From NCBI GenBank assembly GCA_030789695.1, contig CM061141.1:193947689-194011688 (forward strand): a stretch of DNA of 64,000 nt. The letters are read 5' to 3'. Shown here in pieces: positions 11,011 through 22,070 of the stretch. This DNA comes from Scilla litardierei (lineage: Eukaryota; Streptophyta; Magnoliopsida; Asparagales; Asparagaceae). Position 1 is the stretch's first letter; each line of letters starts with the position of its first letter. The notes beneath the pieces were generated by a model. That model saw nothing but the letters and a program-made list of their open reading frames with translations, was not told the origin of the DNA and did not search any database. The position numbers and the translations under genes are program-made.

Positions 11011-13991
11011 GGTTTTAGTGGTGGCCCATGTAGGTCCTGCAACTGCCAAGTTCAGAACAATTAGAACACTTTTCATTAGCCAAAAACATCCAGAATTAGT
11101 TCCTACACAAATTAACCGAATGCCATGTCTTAGCACGGTAGGAAACCCAATATCAGGATAATAGGAAAAGTTATTTAGACGCTCATGTTCGTTAGTTAGA
11201 CGCCCTTGCCACGACTTGGTATTATCATCTTAGGAGTCACCCTATCAATTGATCATCCAGCTCTGACCATATTAGACGTTTGAGTTTCGATAGTCGTTCG
11301 CTTAGATTTATCGAATCTAGGGACCAATCGAATGTAACGATCGTCGCATCCGTGCAAGTCGAACCTAAGACGCCTGCAACGAGTAGACTTTGAAGCATAG
11401 GATTTTCCAGACCTTTAAATAAGATCTCGATCTTGACCCTCAACGAACCCTTACCTCACCTTCCCATCGCAATATAGTTCGTTGTTGAACCTTAGTGCTA
11501 AACCTTAGTCAACCCAATGATTATTTCTCCGATTTTATTATTCATTGCACTTCCATGTTAAGGGTCGTAGAAAGCCATCGTGGCGTATTCACGGAATTTC
11601 TTCTTAATTGTCCTTACGTTTCGATCGTCGGATCTATTCCTTGTCCTCGATTCGCATCCGCCATCTTTAATCTTGAACCTCCCCATTGCAGATCCAGGGT
11701 CTTTAAAAAAATATATATTTTTTCTCGATAATTCTTTTATTTTATTGAATTCTTCCCTGTTTAAAATTCTTTCGAAAACTTTTCCTTATATTTTCTACAC
11801 TTTAGTCGACCTGAACCCAATCTTGATTATGTGACCCTTCCGATACGATCTTTATTTACTATCTTATAGCAATTTTTCCAACATACACCTCCCGCACTTA
11901 TACTTCACATAGCCTTATGTAGCTACTCTATTTTCCTCATGTAATGAACTCTTTTTTTATGTTATTTCTACTTCGCTTGTTCAAAATATCATCTCCTTTT
12001 CTTACTGCCACATTTCAAAACAGTCATTCCTACATATTTTTAAAATACTTTCCTGTGTTAAATTGAACTTCAAAATCTTGTGTGTCAAGTCTTATAATCG
12101 TTGTCTTCTTTAAAAATAATTTCCATTTTACAAACCCATTTCCATTTACCAAACAAACACTACAACACAATGTCCATAATATTCTTCACATGTTATTTGA
12201 CTATTCACATTTTACGTTTTAACTTCTATCGTATACTCGCAAATTTACGTAAATTATAACGATGTCATTATTTTACACATATTCTTATCTTCTTAATTAT
12301 TTAATTATTCATAAATATTTTATGTCACCCAACCAAACTACTCTCTTATCCATACCACCTTCGGAACCGTCCATCACAATACTAATTCGTTGCGTCTTCC
12401 AGCCCTGAATCCTACACTATTACTTAGTTATCACATTAGTGCTTATCATTGCTTAGTGAGACCTTTAGCTTGGATTGTGGTGTTGTTGTTGTGCCTGTAA
12501 ATAGACAGTGGGTGTAGATCCGTGTATGCGAATCCCTATATACCACCCACGTATGAGTGTGCTTACCCTTAGTATATTAGTATGGTGTGATTGTCTATTG
12601 TGTCGTAAGTGCATGTACGTACGGTGATTTGTGACATATGGGTATATAGTCGGGTATAGAGTGGCAAGTGTTATATTTCTAATTAGGCGAGTGATTAGCT
12701 ATATCGCTATAGGAATATCTGTGCGTATTAGATTTAGTATTAGCTAGTTACTAGAAGTATATATACCTTAGCCGTGCTTGTCAATGGTTGTAATTGTATC
12801 CTAGTACATGATGTACATGTTAGGTGTAATGATAATAGGTGTACGTATAGTTGGTGTGCAGATTTATTGTGTGATTTATATGTTAGAATGTCTGGCGTGT
12901 ACTCGTGTGTATATATGTATGTGGTTAGTTATAAGTGTGTATATAAATATATATTGTATGAATAAGTGTGTTTTATATATAGTAGAATTGTTATAATTAC
13001 CCCTACAGGATGATGTATGAGCATGTGTATACCAGGAAGTATGCCTAGTCGTATGTTTGTGACTACGTATATATGGATGTATGTAATAGTATACTAGCCC
13101 TATGTAAATTGATGTGGTTGTGAATACCGGTGTGTGTATATAGCTGTTCTATGTAGATATGAGGTATGCGTGTAGTAGTGTAAGCATGTGTATGTGTGTA
13201 AAATGAACGTATGTAAAGGTAATTGAAAGTGTGTGATATGTGAGTAAGTGTATGCATATGGATGTATATAGTTTCATTGTAATGTATGCATGACTGGGAT
13301 ACGATGACCTTAGCGCCTAAGCCCGCGCACCCCTATGTCAGTCTATTTAAGGAAGTCTGAGGACGGACTTGATCCTAAGGTGGGTAGACCACCATGACCC
13401 TAGTGCTATGAGTAAGGCGTATATAAATATGTGTATGGTGTAAGATATTACGTGCATGTATATACGCATAGTGATATATATTATTACGTGTATATAGTAA
13501 TATGCGGTATGTAAAAGTGATTGTATGATTGAAATGTTAATTGACAAAGAATGATTGTATTTTCATTAGTGGTATGTTTATGAGACATGTGATACTATAT
13601 CAGTATATATTGTGAGTGTATAAGATGCATGATATTACCTTGTGTATTGGTAATAATGTGAGTGTGTAAATTGATGGGGGTGAGTAGTAAGTATTACTAT
13701 TCACCCGAGTAAGATGTTGGATGGTATTATATTAAATGTGTTATGTTAATACGTAGTTAGTAATGTGTGTATGTGTATTGCTACTACTAATGGCATGTAC
13801 GTTGATTAGTCTCGTCAGCAGTAATACTATTGGAGTTGATGTAGGTATTAGAAATACTATTTGGATGTGGCATGTTGGTTATTTATCATGTGTATACACT
13901 AGAAGAGATATGCGAGTGTTACCCTAATATTTTCCCGGTACCTTAATCGGATAAGATTCTGAGGGCGGAATCATTTTTAAGGTGGGTAGGA
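11011..13991 (+). other. A internal region, non-coding
   Basis: About 3 kb with no gag, pol or other credible gene. It opens with a post-LTR stretch containing TGGTGGCCCATG, a probable primer-binding site shared with B, D, E and (one base different) H. The first half resembles the matching part of E in reverse. The second half (about 12450-13900) is rich in GTGTATATA-type low-complexity sequence. It ends in the hairpin and PPT. Confidence 0.7.
13955..13991 (+). promoter_or_regulatory. A pre-LTR hairpin and polypurine tract
   Basis: GATTCTG-AGGG-CGGAATC (13955-13972; the T:G pair is a wobble) is followed by AAGGTGGGTAGGA abutting the 3' LTR. Compare the near-identical arrangement in B and D. 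Confidence 0.7.
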
Positions 13992-15796
13992 TGTAACGAC
14001 CAGTTTTTATCGATGATACTATCTGTTTCCATATCGTATATTTTTCTCCGTATTCATATATAGACGTTTCCGTCCCCGTGCACGTGCCAACTATTCCATG
14101 TTAATTATCACTATCATTATTTCATGGCACTAGGTTAATTTTCATTTTATTATTATTATTATTATTGGCTAAGTATCTCTTATTAGTCGATTTCAGTTTT
14201 GAAACTTAGAATTCAAATTTCAAAAACTTGATTCCTCAAATGAAACCTTCCTATTGTAAACCCATTAAGCCAATTGATTAGCCAATATTCCCTTGCTTAA
14301 CCTAGTGATACTTGCTATTAAAACCTATTAAAGTCCTATTGATAATTTCAAATCACTTTCTATTTTAACCCTAGCCCATCTTTTAATTCACACAACCGAA
14401 TCCTACTCATAGCGCACACACACACACCAATATTAACACACACACAAAAAGAAGAGTAACCTAAACCCTATAAGCTAGTTCACGTGCAGCTCTGTGCAAC
14501 CCTCACACACAACACATTTTTATAATAAACCCTAGGCTATTGGCCCAACAGCAACCTAAAAAAAGAATATACAAAACCCCAAGGCTAGATGCCTTCACGT
14601 GCTGCACCAAGCATAACCCATCAACAATAGGAAACTAGAACAACTATAGCTAACCTATAATAAACCCTAGACCATCTACAAGCAGCCTACTCTATTTTTG
14701 TTCCTTATACAAAAAAAACATATAACCTGGAGAACCCTAAAAGCACTCACGTGCTCACTATCTCTATAAATTCATAACCCGATCCTATTTCCTCTAACCC
14801 TAGAGGCCTAAAACCGCAACTCAGCCGCCCCTATTCCTTCTCCCTCCACGCCGAGAGCAACCCTCGCGTCTCTCTTCCCTACGCCCAGGCAACACGCGCA
14901 CGCCGTCGATCCCTTCGTCTCCCCGCGTGCCAAGCCCTCCCATCCCCAAGCCATCTTTTGACAGATCCCTCCCAGCTTGCACAAACCCTAGCAGCACTCC
15001 GTTTGACCTCACCCACCCCATCCTCCCTCGTGCACGTCAGGCTTCTTCCGACCTCCGCCCAAGGTCCCCCGTCGCGGCTTCTTCTCCACGCAACCTACAG
15101 CAAACGCCCAGGCCGTAGCTCCCCCTCCTTCTCCGAGAGCACCACCCACAGTCTGCCACCTCTCCTCTCCATGCCGGCATCCGCCACGGTCCCGTCCTCC
15201 CCCTGTCGCCCCACGCACAGATCCGACGCCGCAGCGATCTCCTCCTCGCAGCGTCCAACCAACACGGACCCAGCCACCAGCGTGCTGATCGCCTGGAAGT
15301 GTCGCAGCGACCACTTTCTCGCCCCTACCCACGCCAGCCTCACCTGCCACAAATGAGTAAGAGCACACATTTGTAGAGGTTAGTTTTTAGTTTAATAGTT
15401 AGAGTTTTATATATATATATATATTTGTTAATTAGTCCAATATATAAAACTACCTCTGTTTTAGCATGGATGATGCACATCTTTTAATAGTTAGCAGATC
15501 AGTAAGATTAGTAAAGGTTGATCATCATATTGCAGGTTAATTAGAATGTTGCACATTTATATGTAGTAGTTCTATGTGTTATATTGGTCCTACATGTCAT
15601 GTAATGTTAGAATATTTCAATGAGTTAGCTTTTTGTAATGCTTACCTAAGTTAATAAATTGTTTGTTAATCTAGTTAACACGGGAATACCTTAAAGTTAG
15701 CATGCTGTTGTTAGGGTTGTTTATAATAATAGTTAGAGAAAGTTATTGTTAGTTTAGTTAGAATTTAGTTGTTATTAAACCATGTAACATGTTAGT
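13992..15796 (+). repeat. A 3' LTR, first part
   Basis: Near-identical to 7546-9486 apart from the short AT run. It is interrupted after TTAGT (15792-15796) by element C and resumes at 24992. Confidence 0.9.
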
Positions 15797-17353
15797 TGAC
15801 CGGCACCCCGCTTGAGTCGCGACGGCGCGGTGTCGTTTACCGCAAGTTTCACGGTTAGTGTAGGGTGCGGGAATATCGAACTCAGGGAGGCGAGGTTGTG
15901 CTTGGGTCAGGCAGGACCTAAATCACCCCGAGGGGCGAGCTAGCCCGAATCGGTGGATGGTTGTCACGAAAGGAAATGAAAGCGTATGAACAAAAAGAAA
16001 GTAAACCCAGGACTTTGGTTTCCAACCCGACGAGAGACTCTCGCCGCTACGGCCTACGGGTATGGATAGCGATCGGGATTAGGGTCTAATGGTGAGACGT
16101 TGCCTCTGAAAGTGGTACCGGCGTCCCATGGGCCCGATATTCCGGTCGGTGCCCAGGATGATACACCGGACTTCCCGGATTCGATCAGTGGGCACTCCCG
16201 TGTCCATAAACACTGATCGATCCCGGGAGCACTAAGTCCGCAACGATATCTCCCAACGTCTCATCCTGCCGCTCCCGCGTGCTAGGATTTGGCGTCTACG
16301 CTAAAGGCGTGAGCTTTGGCTAGGGAGTCAACCGCCAAGTTTATTCCCCCTTGGCCCGACGGTAAAAGGCGGTCTTTTTCCCGCCGATGACAATGAAACG
16401 TCCCGCGTAACCGTTAGATTCCTACTCCCTATCGATTTCCTAACCCTATGGACGCATCGGAAAGAGCCCCCGAAGGGGTTTCCACCAAAATCCCAGATTT
16501 GGGAACTACTCACAAAAATTCATGAAAAAGCAATCTAAATGAAATTTAACCGTTGAAATCATAATCGGACAATTGCAATGCGGAAGTAAAGGAGTAATAA
16601 AGACAATACTAAAATTTTAGGAAGATCTGAAAACTTACTTAAGAGTAACAATTACAGCCGTCACAAGGAAATGAAACAGTAAAAAAATACAACTCTCTCG
16701 TTTCTGGAACCCTAGGGGTTCTATATATAGATTTTCGCATCAACCGATCGGTTGACAAGTCAACCGATCGGTTGATCCGTTACAGATAAATTACAGAAAA
16801 CGGCGAGTTTTCACCCGATCTCATGAACCGATCGGGTGAGTTCTTGAGCGACCGGTTGGATTTTGGAGCAGTCGGGTGAACCGGTCGGTTCGACACCCGT
16901 GTCTTCAGCTCTTTTTCTCAGCTACAGATGAACCGATCGGGTGAGAGTAACCTGATCGGTTGGAATTCTGCTCGAAAAAACAGAGAACAGCCGCCCGCAG
17001 AACCAGTCTGTGAACCGGTCGGGTGACTTCTTTGTGAGCTGCGGTAGAGACCGGGTGGTGCACGCGTGCATCACCCGATCGGTTGAAGATGATCAACCGA
17101 CCGGGTGAGGGGCTGAAAGATGAATTCTTCGACGTTTGACCCCCTGGATCACGCGTGACTTCTCACGTTGCTCCGGGGACTTGGGATATCATCGTAAAAC
17201 GTCCCCTACGTGGTCGAACTCCTGCAATCATGGACAAACAAAGAAAAGTGAAAGAAAACGGAAAAATATACGAAAACGAATAAGAGACGGTGGAAAACAC
17301 GGAGAAACACAAAAGAAAACGTGCGTGAATATATGAAATATAAGCGCACGTCA
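15797..17353 (-). repeat. C 3' LTR
   Basis: 1557 bp, pairing with 23435-24991. On the minus strand it starts TGACGTGCGC, then palindrome array, then CTATATATAG (16721-16730) and an AACCCCTAGGGTT start region, and ends GGTCA. Confidence 0.95.
16741..17108 (-). repeat. Array of AACCGATCGGTT-type palindromes, C 3' LTR
   Basis: About a dozen perfect or degenerate copies. The pair nearest the TATA box (16741-16754 and 16761-16774, both CAACCGATCGGTTG) is 20 bp apart, and the spacer TGACAAGTCA makes the whole a near-perfect 34-bp palindrome of palindromes. Changes between the two LTRs fall inside several degenerate copies. Confidence 0.85.
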
Positions 17354-17392
17354 AAATCCCCCAAGCTGAACTCTTCCTCGTCCTCGAGGAAG
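17354..17392 (-). promoter_or_regulatory. C pre-LTR hairpin and polypurine tract
   Basis: On the minus strand CTTCCTCG-AGGA-CGAGGAAG (17392-17373, perfect 8-bp stem) is followed by AGCTTGGGGGATTT up to the LTR start. It matches the E1 arrangement. Confidence 0.75.
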
Positions 17393-19112
17393 ACGAGTGA
17401 GAGTAGGAGCTCGGAAGGGGAAATGGAGAGGAAGAAAGAAAAAGAAAACTCTAAACCCTAGATCGTCCATCAGAGCCACCAAAATCAGAAACGACACACC
17501 AAGCAAGCAAACGCCAAATCACACCACTAAACCTAGGAAAGCGAGTCCAAATAAGTGTCGTGGGTCCACGCAGTGAAGCGCGAGTGAGCGTCGTCGTGTG
17601 CTAGCAAACGGTGATGCTTTCTACGATGTGCTGTGATGCTCGATATACACAAATCCAAGATACGACCCAAAATATCGATCCGAATTGAAATAAGCGGCGA
17701 ATATAAGTTCAAGCATGCATGAGAAGAGTTAGAATAGAAGCGTATCATGCATCGGGGACTCCACAACTAGGGTTAAGGAAATCACGCCACTATAGCCTAG
17801 ATACTAGCTAAAAAGTTCCTAAGCCAAGTGTTTTCGATAACGACGGGGGTTGAGATGATGTGGAGAAGAACACTCGGTGCAAATTCTCGCCTTCCCTTTA
17901 TTCTTGGCAAGTATGAAAAAATATTCACACGGAAATTTTTTTGGGTTTTGGGTATTTGTATTTTTTTTTTTGGATTTTGGGCTATACAAGATTTTTATTT
18001 TCTTTTCTTTTTGGGTTTTTCTTTTCTTTTCTCCTTTTTTTGGGTTTTTGGGATATTGGCTATACACATGTGTACTCTCCCAAGTGGGAGAACGGTACAC
18101 GACGAGGGGATTTGCACCAAGTAAAACAAAAAAAGAAGTCGAAATCTAAACACTTGGGCAAAGGAAACTATTCTCGCTAAATAGAGCGTAGGCTAAATGG
18201 GTTATCCTAGTCCTTAGTTGTGGAATCCCGACGCATGTGAATTGAAGTATACGATATAAATATAGCATGCAAACAGTGGAAACATATACCGCATATTCAA
18301 ATCGGAGCATGACAATCTAGGGGTCATTCCTGGATAGGTATATAAAGTAAAATCACAAAGCAGAAGCACACCGAATGCTAGTCACGACACACGACTCACA
18401 AAAAGCTAAGCGGACCTGCGATGCGTGAAATGCAAGAGGACTCGAAATCCTAGGGTTAGTGAGTGTGATCATCGATGCAATGCTAGGTGTGTATGACTTT
18501 GTGGCGATTCATCATAGGAGTCATTTCTAGGAGAAAGAGCTAAAAAAAAGAAAAACAAGAAAAAATAAAAACACGATGAAAACGACACAAAAAATATGAA
18601 AAAGGACTCAAACGACGCACACAGTGCGACTCCCCCAAGCTGAAGTTTGCATTGCCCTCAATGCAATATGAGTGAGCACGGGAGGGCAATGAAAATGGAG
18701 GGGGAATACGCACTGACACAAAAAGAATTGAAAACGAGGAAAACACATAGATAAAACTGAAAAAGAAAGAAAAATCAAAATCAAAATTAAACAATACGAA
18801 AATAAAAATAAAAATGAAACCACACGACACGACATTCAAAAAAAATGAAAAACAAGCACACACATAAAAAATGAGAAAAACAAACAAAACATGACAGCAC
18901 ACCAAAATAGACGTCCCCCAAGCTAGACCAGAAAGTGCTAGCGAAATGATGTGATCAATGAAATGCAGAGATGTGCAAGGGGGAGTCAAAAACAAAAAAA
19001 GGTAAATCAAGAAAACAGCACGCAAATAGTCCCCTCCCTCCGACAGAGACAAAGCAGGGTCCCGCAAAGACAGATGGGCACAAATGGGGGGGGCAAAAGC
19101 GGGAGACAAAAA
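17393..19112 (-). other. C 3' untranslated region
   Basis: No credible gene. It is rich in poly-A/T and G-run simple sequence, which produces long hydrophobic open frames that I reject. A perfect hairpin TTGCATTG-AGGG-CAATGCAA (18666-18647) is followed by the purine motif AGCTTGGGGGAGT; a further AGCTTGGGGGACG lies near 18914. E1 has the same order of motifs. Confidence 0.6.
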
Positions 19113-19502
19113 TCAAGCAGGGGCACCACCCTTTGGGGGTGGTGACGGGGGCATGCGCTGGGGACCAGGGGTCGTGGGGGGCGGAATGTGGAGCTCGGTG
19201 ACGTCGGGTGGGTCTTCGCGGATGTGGCGAATGAAGCTTTGAAGAAGGGGGAGGTCACGGTCGACGGATTCCTGGGTTATCCGACCACCCTGACCAGCAA
19301 GGAGGACCATGGCCGCGAATCGGTCGGCATGGTCATCGGATTGGAATTGCATCCCATATTCGGGATCGTAACCGGGAGGTGGGGAAGGGGTGTGTGGTGT
19401 GGTGGATGGGTTAGAGGTGGTGGGCTGTGTGCGACGGGTACGACGGGTGGTCCTAGGGTTCGAAGGGCTAGCGTCGGTGGGTTTAATACGGCGGGGAGGC
19501 AT
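19113..19502 (-). CDS. Short ORF3 of element C (Athila ORF3 N-terminal remnant)
   Basis: 129 codons from the ATG at 19502; the frame is open further upstream, but this is the first ATG that gives an Athila-like basic N-terminus (MPPRRIKPTDAS). After an Arg/Thr/Pro linker comes YGMQFQSDDHADRFAAM, resembling the start of Athila ORF3 proteins, then a proline-rich end. The large central ATHILA domain seen in E1 is missing, so the gene is internally deleted or truncated. It lies about 440 nt downstream of a TATA box and palindrome array that copy the LTR promoter layout. Function is unknown; translation is uncertain. Confidence 0.45.
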   Translation of the reverse strand: MPPRRIKPTDASPSNPRTTRRTRRTQPTTSNPSTTPHTPSPPPGYDPEYGMQFQSDDHADRFAAMVLLAGQGGRITQESVDRDLPLLQSFIRHIREDPPDVTELHIPPPTTPGPQRMPPSPPPKGGAPA

Positions 19503-19935
19503 TGTGTAGGTGTTGTTTGTGCGCGTAGGTGTGTGAGAGTACAACGAATTCAACACAAACACAAAATACGACCAACAAGCAAACAGAATATTTGGGAAAA
19601 GATTAAAATTAAGCAAAGGAGCGAGGTTACCCAAAATGAGATGAAGATAGTTGCTCGTGGATGCCCTGATGCTGCTCGATTGGAGCACGATGTGAAGCCG
19701 CAGCGATCTTTTCGACAAGTTCCGAAGCGGGGGGGGAAATGGGGGAAATCTAGGGTTTGTGTGTAGGGAGATGGCGGGGGAATGGAGAGAAATGATGGTG
19801 GATGGGTAGGGAAATGGTTGGAGAAGAAGATCGAGGCTGATCTTGGGGAAGAAAGCAGGAAGGCGCACGACGGGGGACGAAACGGCAGAGGTTCGGGCGA
19901 TCGGGCGAGGGAGAAAACGAACGGGTGTCGGGGGG

Positions 19936-20300
19936 TTATATAGGGTTTTAAGTCGAACCGATCGGGTGACTTGTCACCCGATCGGTTGACTGGTAGGTCG
20001 AAAATTTTGCCGAAGAAATGCTACAGGCGAACCGATCGGTTGACTTGTCAACCGATCGGTTGGCCGCTCCACTCAATTTCCCGAGAACTTAGGGCTGCTC
20101 ACCCGGTCAGGTCAACCGATCGTGCTCGAACTCAACCGATCGGTTGATATTCCCCAAAATTTCCCGAGAGTTCTTCCCAGCTCACCCGGTCTGCCACCCG
20201 GTCTCTTCATTACTCAACCGATCGGGTCATATGGGGACAGATCTCAGCATGTATCTGATACATCCCAACCGATCGGGTGAGTTGCCACCCGATCGGTTGG
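19936..20300 (-). promoter_or_regulatory. Internal palindrome array and TATA box of element C
   Basis: AACCGATCGGTT-type palindromes recur between the protease ORF and ORF3. Three pairs are exactly 20 bp apart (CGATCG at 19959/19979, 20033/20053, 20270/20290) with spacers such as TGACTTGTCA. About 12 nt past the last copy on the minus strand is CCTATATAACC (about 19937-19946), matching the array-to-TATA distance in the LTR. This reads as a second promoter, for ORF3. Confidence 0.6.
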
Positions 20301-20495
20301 GGCTTGTTTTCTGCAAAAACCAATAGATTTGATTAAGTCCCCGAACGGATGTTCTCGCGGCTGATTTTATTTATAAAAATAGATAAAATAAAGTAAAAAA
20401 TAACGCTAAAAGTTAGAGAAAAAGTTTAGAACATGGGTTGCCTCCCATGAAGCGCACTTGTTTAACGTCGTTGGCTCGACGCCCGCAAGAGATGC

Positions 20496-22070
20496 TCATG
20501 GTGGCTGATACGGGTGATGCCCAAATTTCGGCATCTCTTCCTCGATGGAGCTGAAGGCGCTTGGAGTAGTAAGCGGCTGGAAAAATACTTGCTCGACTAC
20601 CCTTCCCTTGTTCTTGGGGTCCGGGGGCTTTTCCTTGGTGTTGGCGCTTCCCGCCATCTTTTTCAGAATCCGGACCTCGTCTTTAGTGAGGTCCGTGTGC
20701 TCTTTCCCCGTTCTCCTCACAGGAGGAGCCTTGGGGAACCCAGGAGGGGTCGTTCTCGTTGCACTCGGTTTTCCAGCAGCTTCTTTGTCTTTGGGGCCTT
20801 CTTCATCTTCTAAATCCCCCAAGTCATCAGGGGGGTTTCTCAGGAGAATCTCCCAGGAGTTCACCTCTACAGCTTTTTCTTCTTCTATCTCAAGCAAATT
20901 GCATCCAGGGTCATCAGGGGGATCGGGGTGCTTCATAGATAATCCCAGGTCAAACTCAACTTTCTCCCCGCTGACGTTCAAAGAGAGTTTTCCGTTCTTC
21001 ACATCTATTAGAACGCCAGCAGTGGCCATGAAAGGCCGTCCCAGGATAATGGGGGTGTGTGCATCTTCGGGCATGTCCATGACTACAAAGTCCACGGGCA
21101 CATGCACCCCTCTGACATTCACGGGCAGGTCATCCACAACTCCTACCGGATATTTGATCGACCGGTCAGCTAGTTGTAGGGTCATCCCGGTGGGTTCCAA
21201 ATCACCCATCCCTATCCTTCTGTACATCGACAAGGGCATCAAACTAACACTCGCTCCGAGATCGACGAGTGCACGATGAATCTTCACTGCCCCGATCGTG
21301 CAAGGAATGGAAAAGCTCCCCGGGTCTTTAAGTTTCGGCGGATTTGCCCTCTGGATAAGAGCGCTACACTCCGCCGTCAACACTACTTTCTCCTTTCTGG
21401 ACCCTCTAGTCACCAAATCTTTCAAGAATTTTGCATAGGAGGGGATTGTTTCGATTGCTTCCAGGAAGGGGATTTGCAGGCTCAGGTCCTTGACCATGGC
21501 GAAGAACTTGCCATATTTCTCATCAATCTTTGCCTGAGCCAACCGTTGTGGAAATGGCACAACGGGTTTATACGCTCTCGCGCTTTCTTCCTCCTTCTTC
21601 TCCTTCTCTTCTTCAGAGACTCCCTCCGGAGTCACAGGATTTGATGACGAAGCACCGGCGTCGTTTGATTTTTCGATCGGTTTCTCAACGACCGACGGTG
21701 CTTCCGGGTTGCTAGCGGGCACTCTAGTAGGAATTTGTGTCCTGCTCCTCAGAACGATAGCGGACACATTTGCGTGCTCGTGCACGAGTGCCGATGTTTG
21801 GGTTGCTCCCCTCGGATTCACCTCCGGTTGTGGCGGTAATTGGTTTTGTGACCTTGCAAGGTTCGCCACTTGTAACCCCAGCTGGGTTACTTGGTCTGTG
21901 AGGGTCCGCTGGCCCATTTCCAGCTTCTGGTTGATCCTCTCCTGGTTGGTAATATATTGAGTCAAGAGAGACTCAACCGGAGAGACGGCCCTTTGTTGGC
22001 CATACTGTTGCTGCTGCTGGAACGGCTGCTGATTCCTGGGGGCGTAAGATTGTTGCTGAGATGGTTGCTG
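20496..22070 (-). CDS. C gag C-terminus and aspartic protease (same frame, after an amber codon)
   Basis: The frame continues directly from gag after TAG at 22073-22071. It has a Gln-rich stretch, a helical segment with ITNQERINQKLE, an acidic linker, then a retropepsin domain with the active-site motif ALVDLGASVSLMP, later IILGRPFM. DLGAS in place of DTG/DSG is usual in Athila proteases. The protein ends HHPYQPP at 20496. Normally reverse transcriptase would follow in frame; here the frame stops, followed by a palindrome array. Without readthrough of the amber codon this part would not be made from the gag start. Confidence 0.8.
   Translation of the reverse strand, partial: QQPSQQQSYAPRNQQPFQQQQQYGQQRAVSPVESLLTQYITNQERINQKLEMGQRTLTDQVTQLGLQVANLARSQNQLPPQPEVNPRGATQTSALVHEHANVSAIVLRSRTQIPTRVPASNPEAPSVVEKPIEKSNDAGASSSNPVTPEGVSEEEKEKKEEESARAYKPVVPFPQRLAQAKIDEKYGKFFAMVKDLSLQIPFLEAIETIPSYAKFLKDLVTRGSRKEKVVLTAECSALIQRANPPKLKDPGSFSIPCTIGAVKIHRALVDLGASVSLMPLSMYRRIGMGDLEPTGMTLQLADRSIKYPVGVVDDLPVNVRGVHVPVDFVVMDMPEDAHTPIILGRPFMATAGVLIDVKNGKLSLNVSGEKVEFDLGLSMKHPDPPDDPGCNLLEIEEEKAVEVNSWEILLRNPPDDLGDLEDEEGPKDKEAAGKPSATRTTPPGFPKAPPVRRTGKEHTDLTKDEVRILKKMAGSANTKEKPPDPKNKGRVVEQVFFQPLTTPSAFSSIEEEMPKFGHHPYQPP

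Noticed and set aside
18540..19109. 189-codon Phe/Ile/Leu-rich frame on the minus strand, resembling a membrane protein
   Set aside because: It lies in A/T-rich simple sequence of the C 3' UTR; hydrophobicity comes from TTT and ATT runs.
20545..21279. 244-codon plus-strand frame
   Set aside because: Exact antisense of the C protease gene, a shadow frame.
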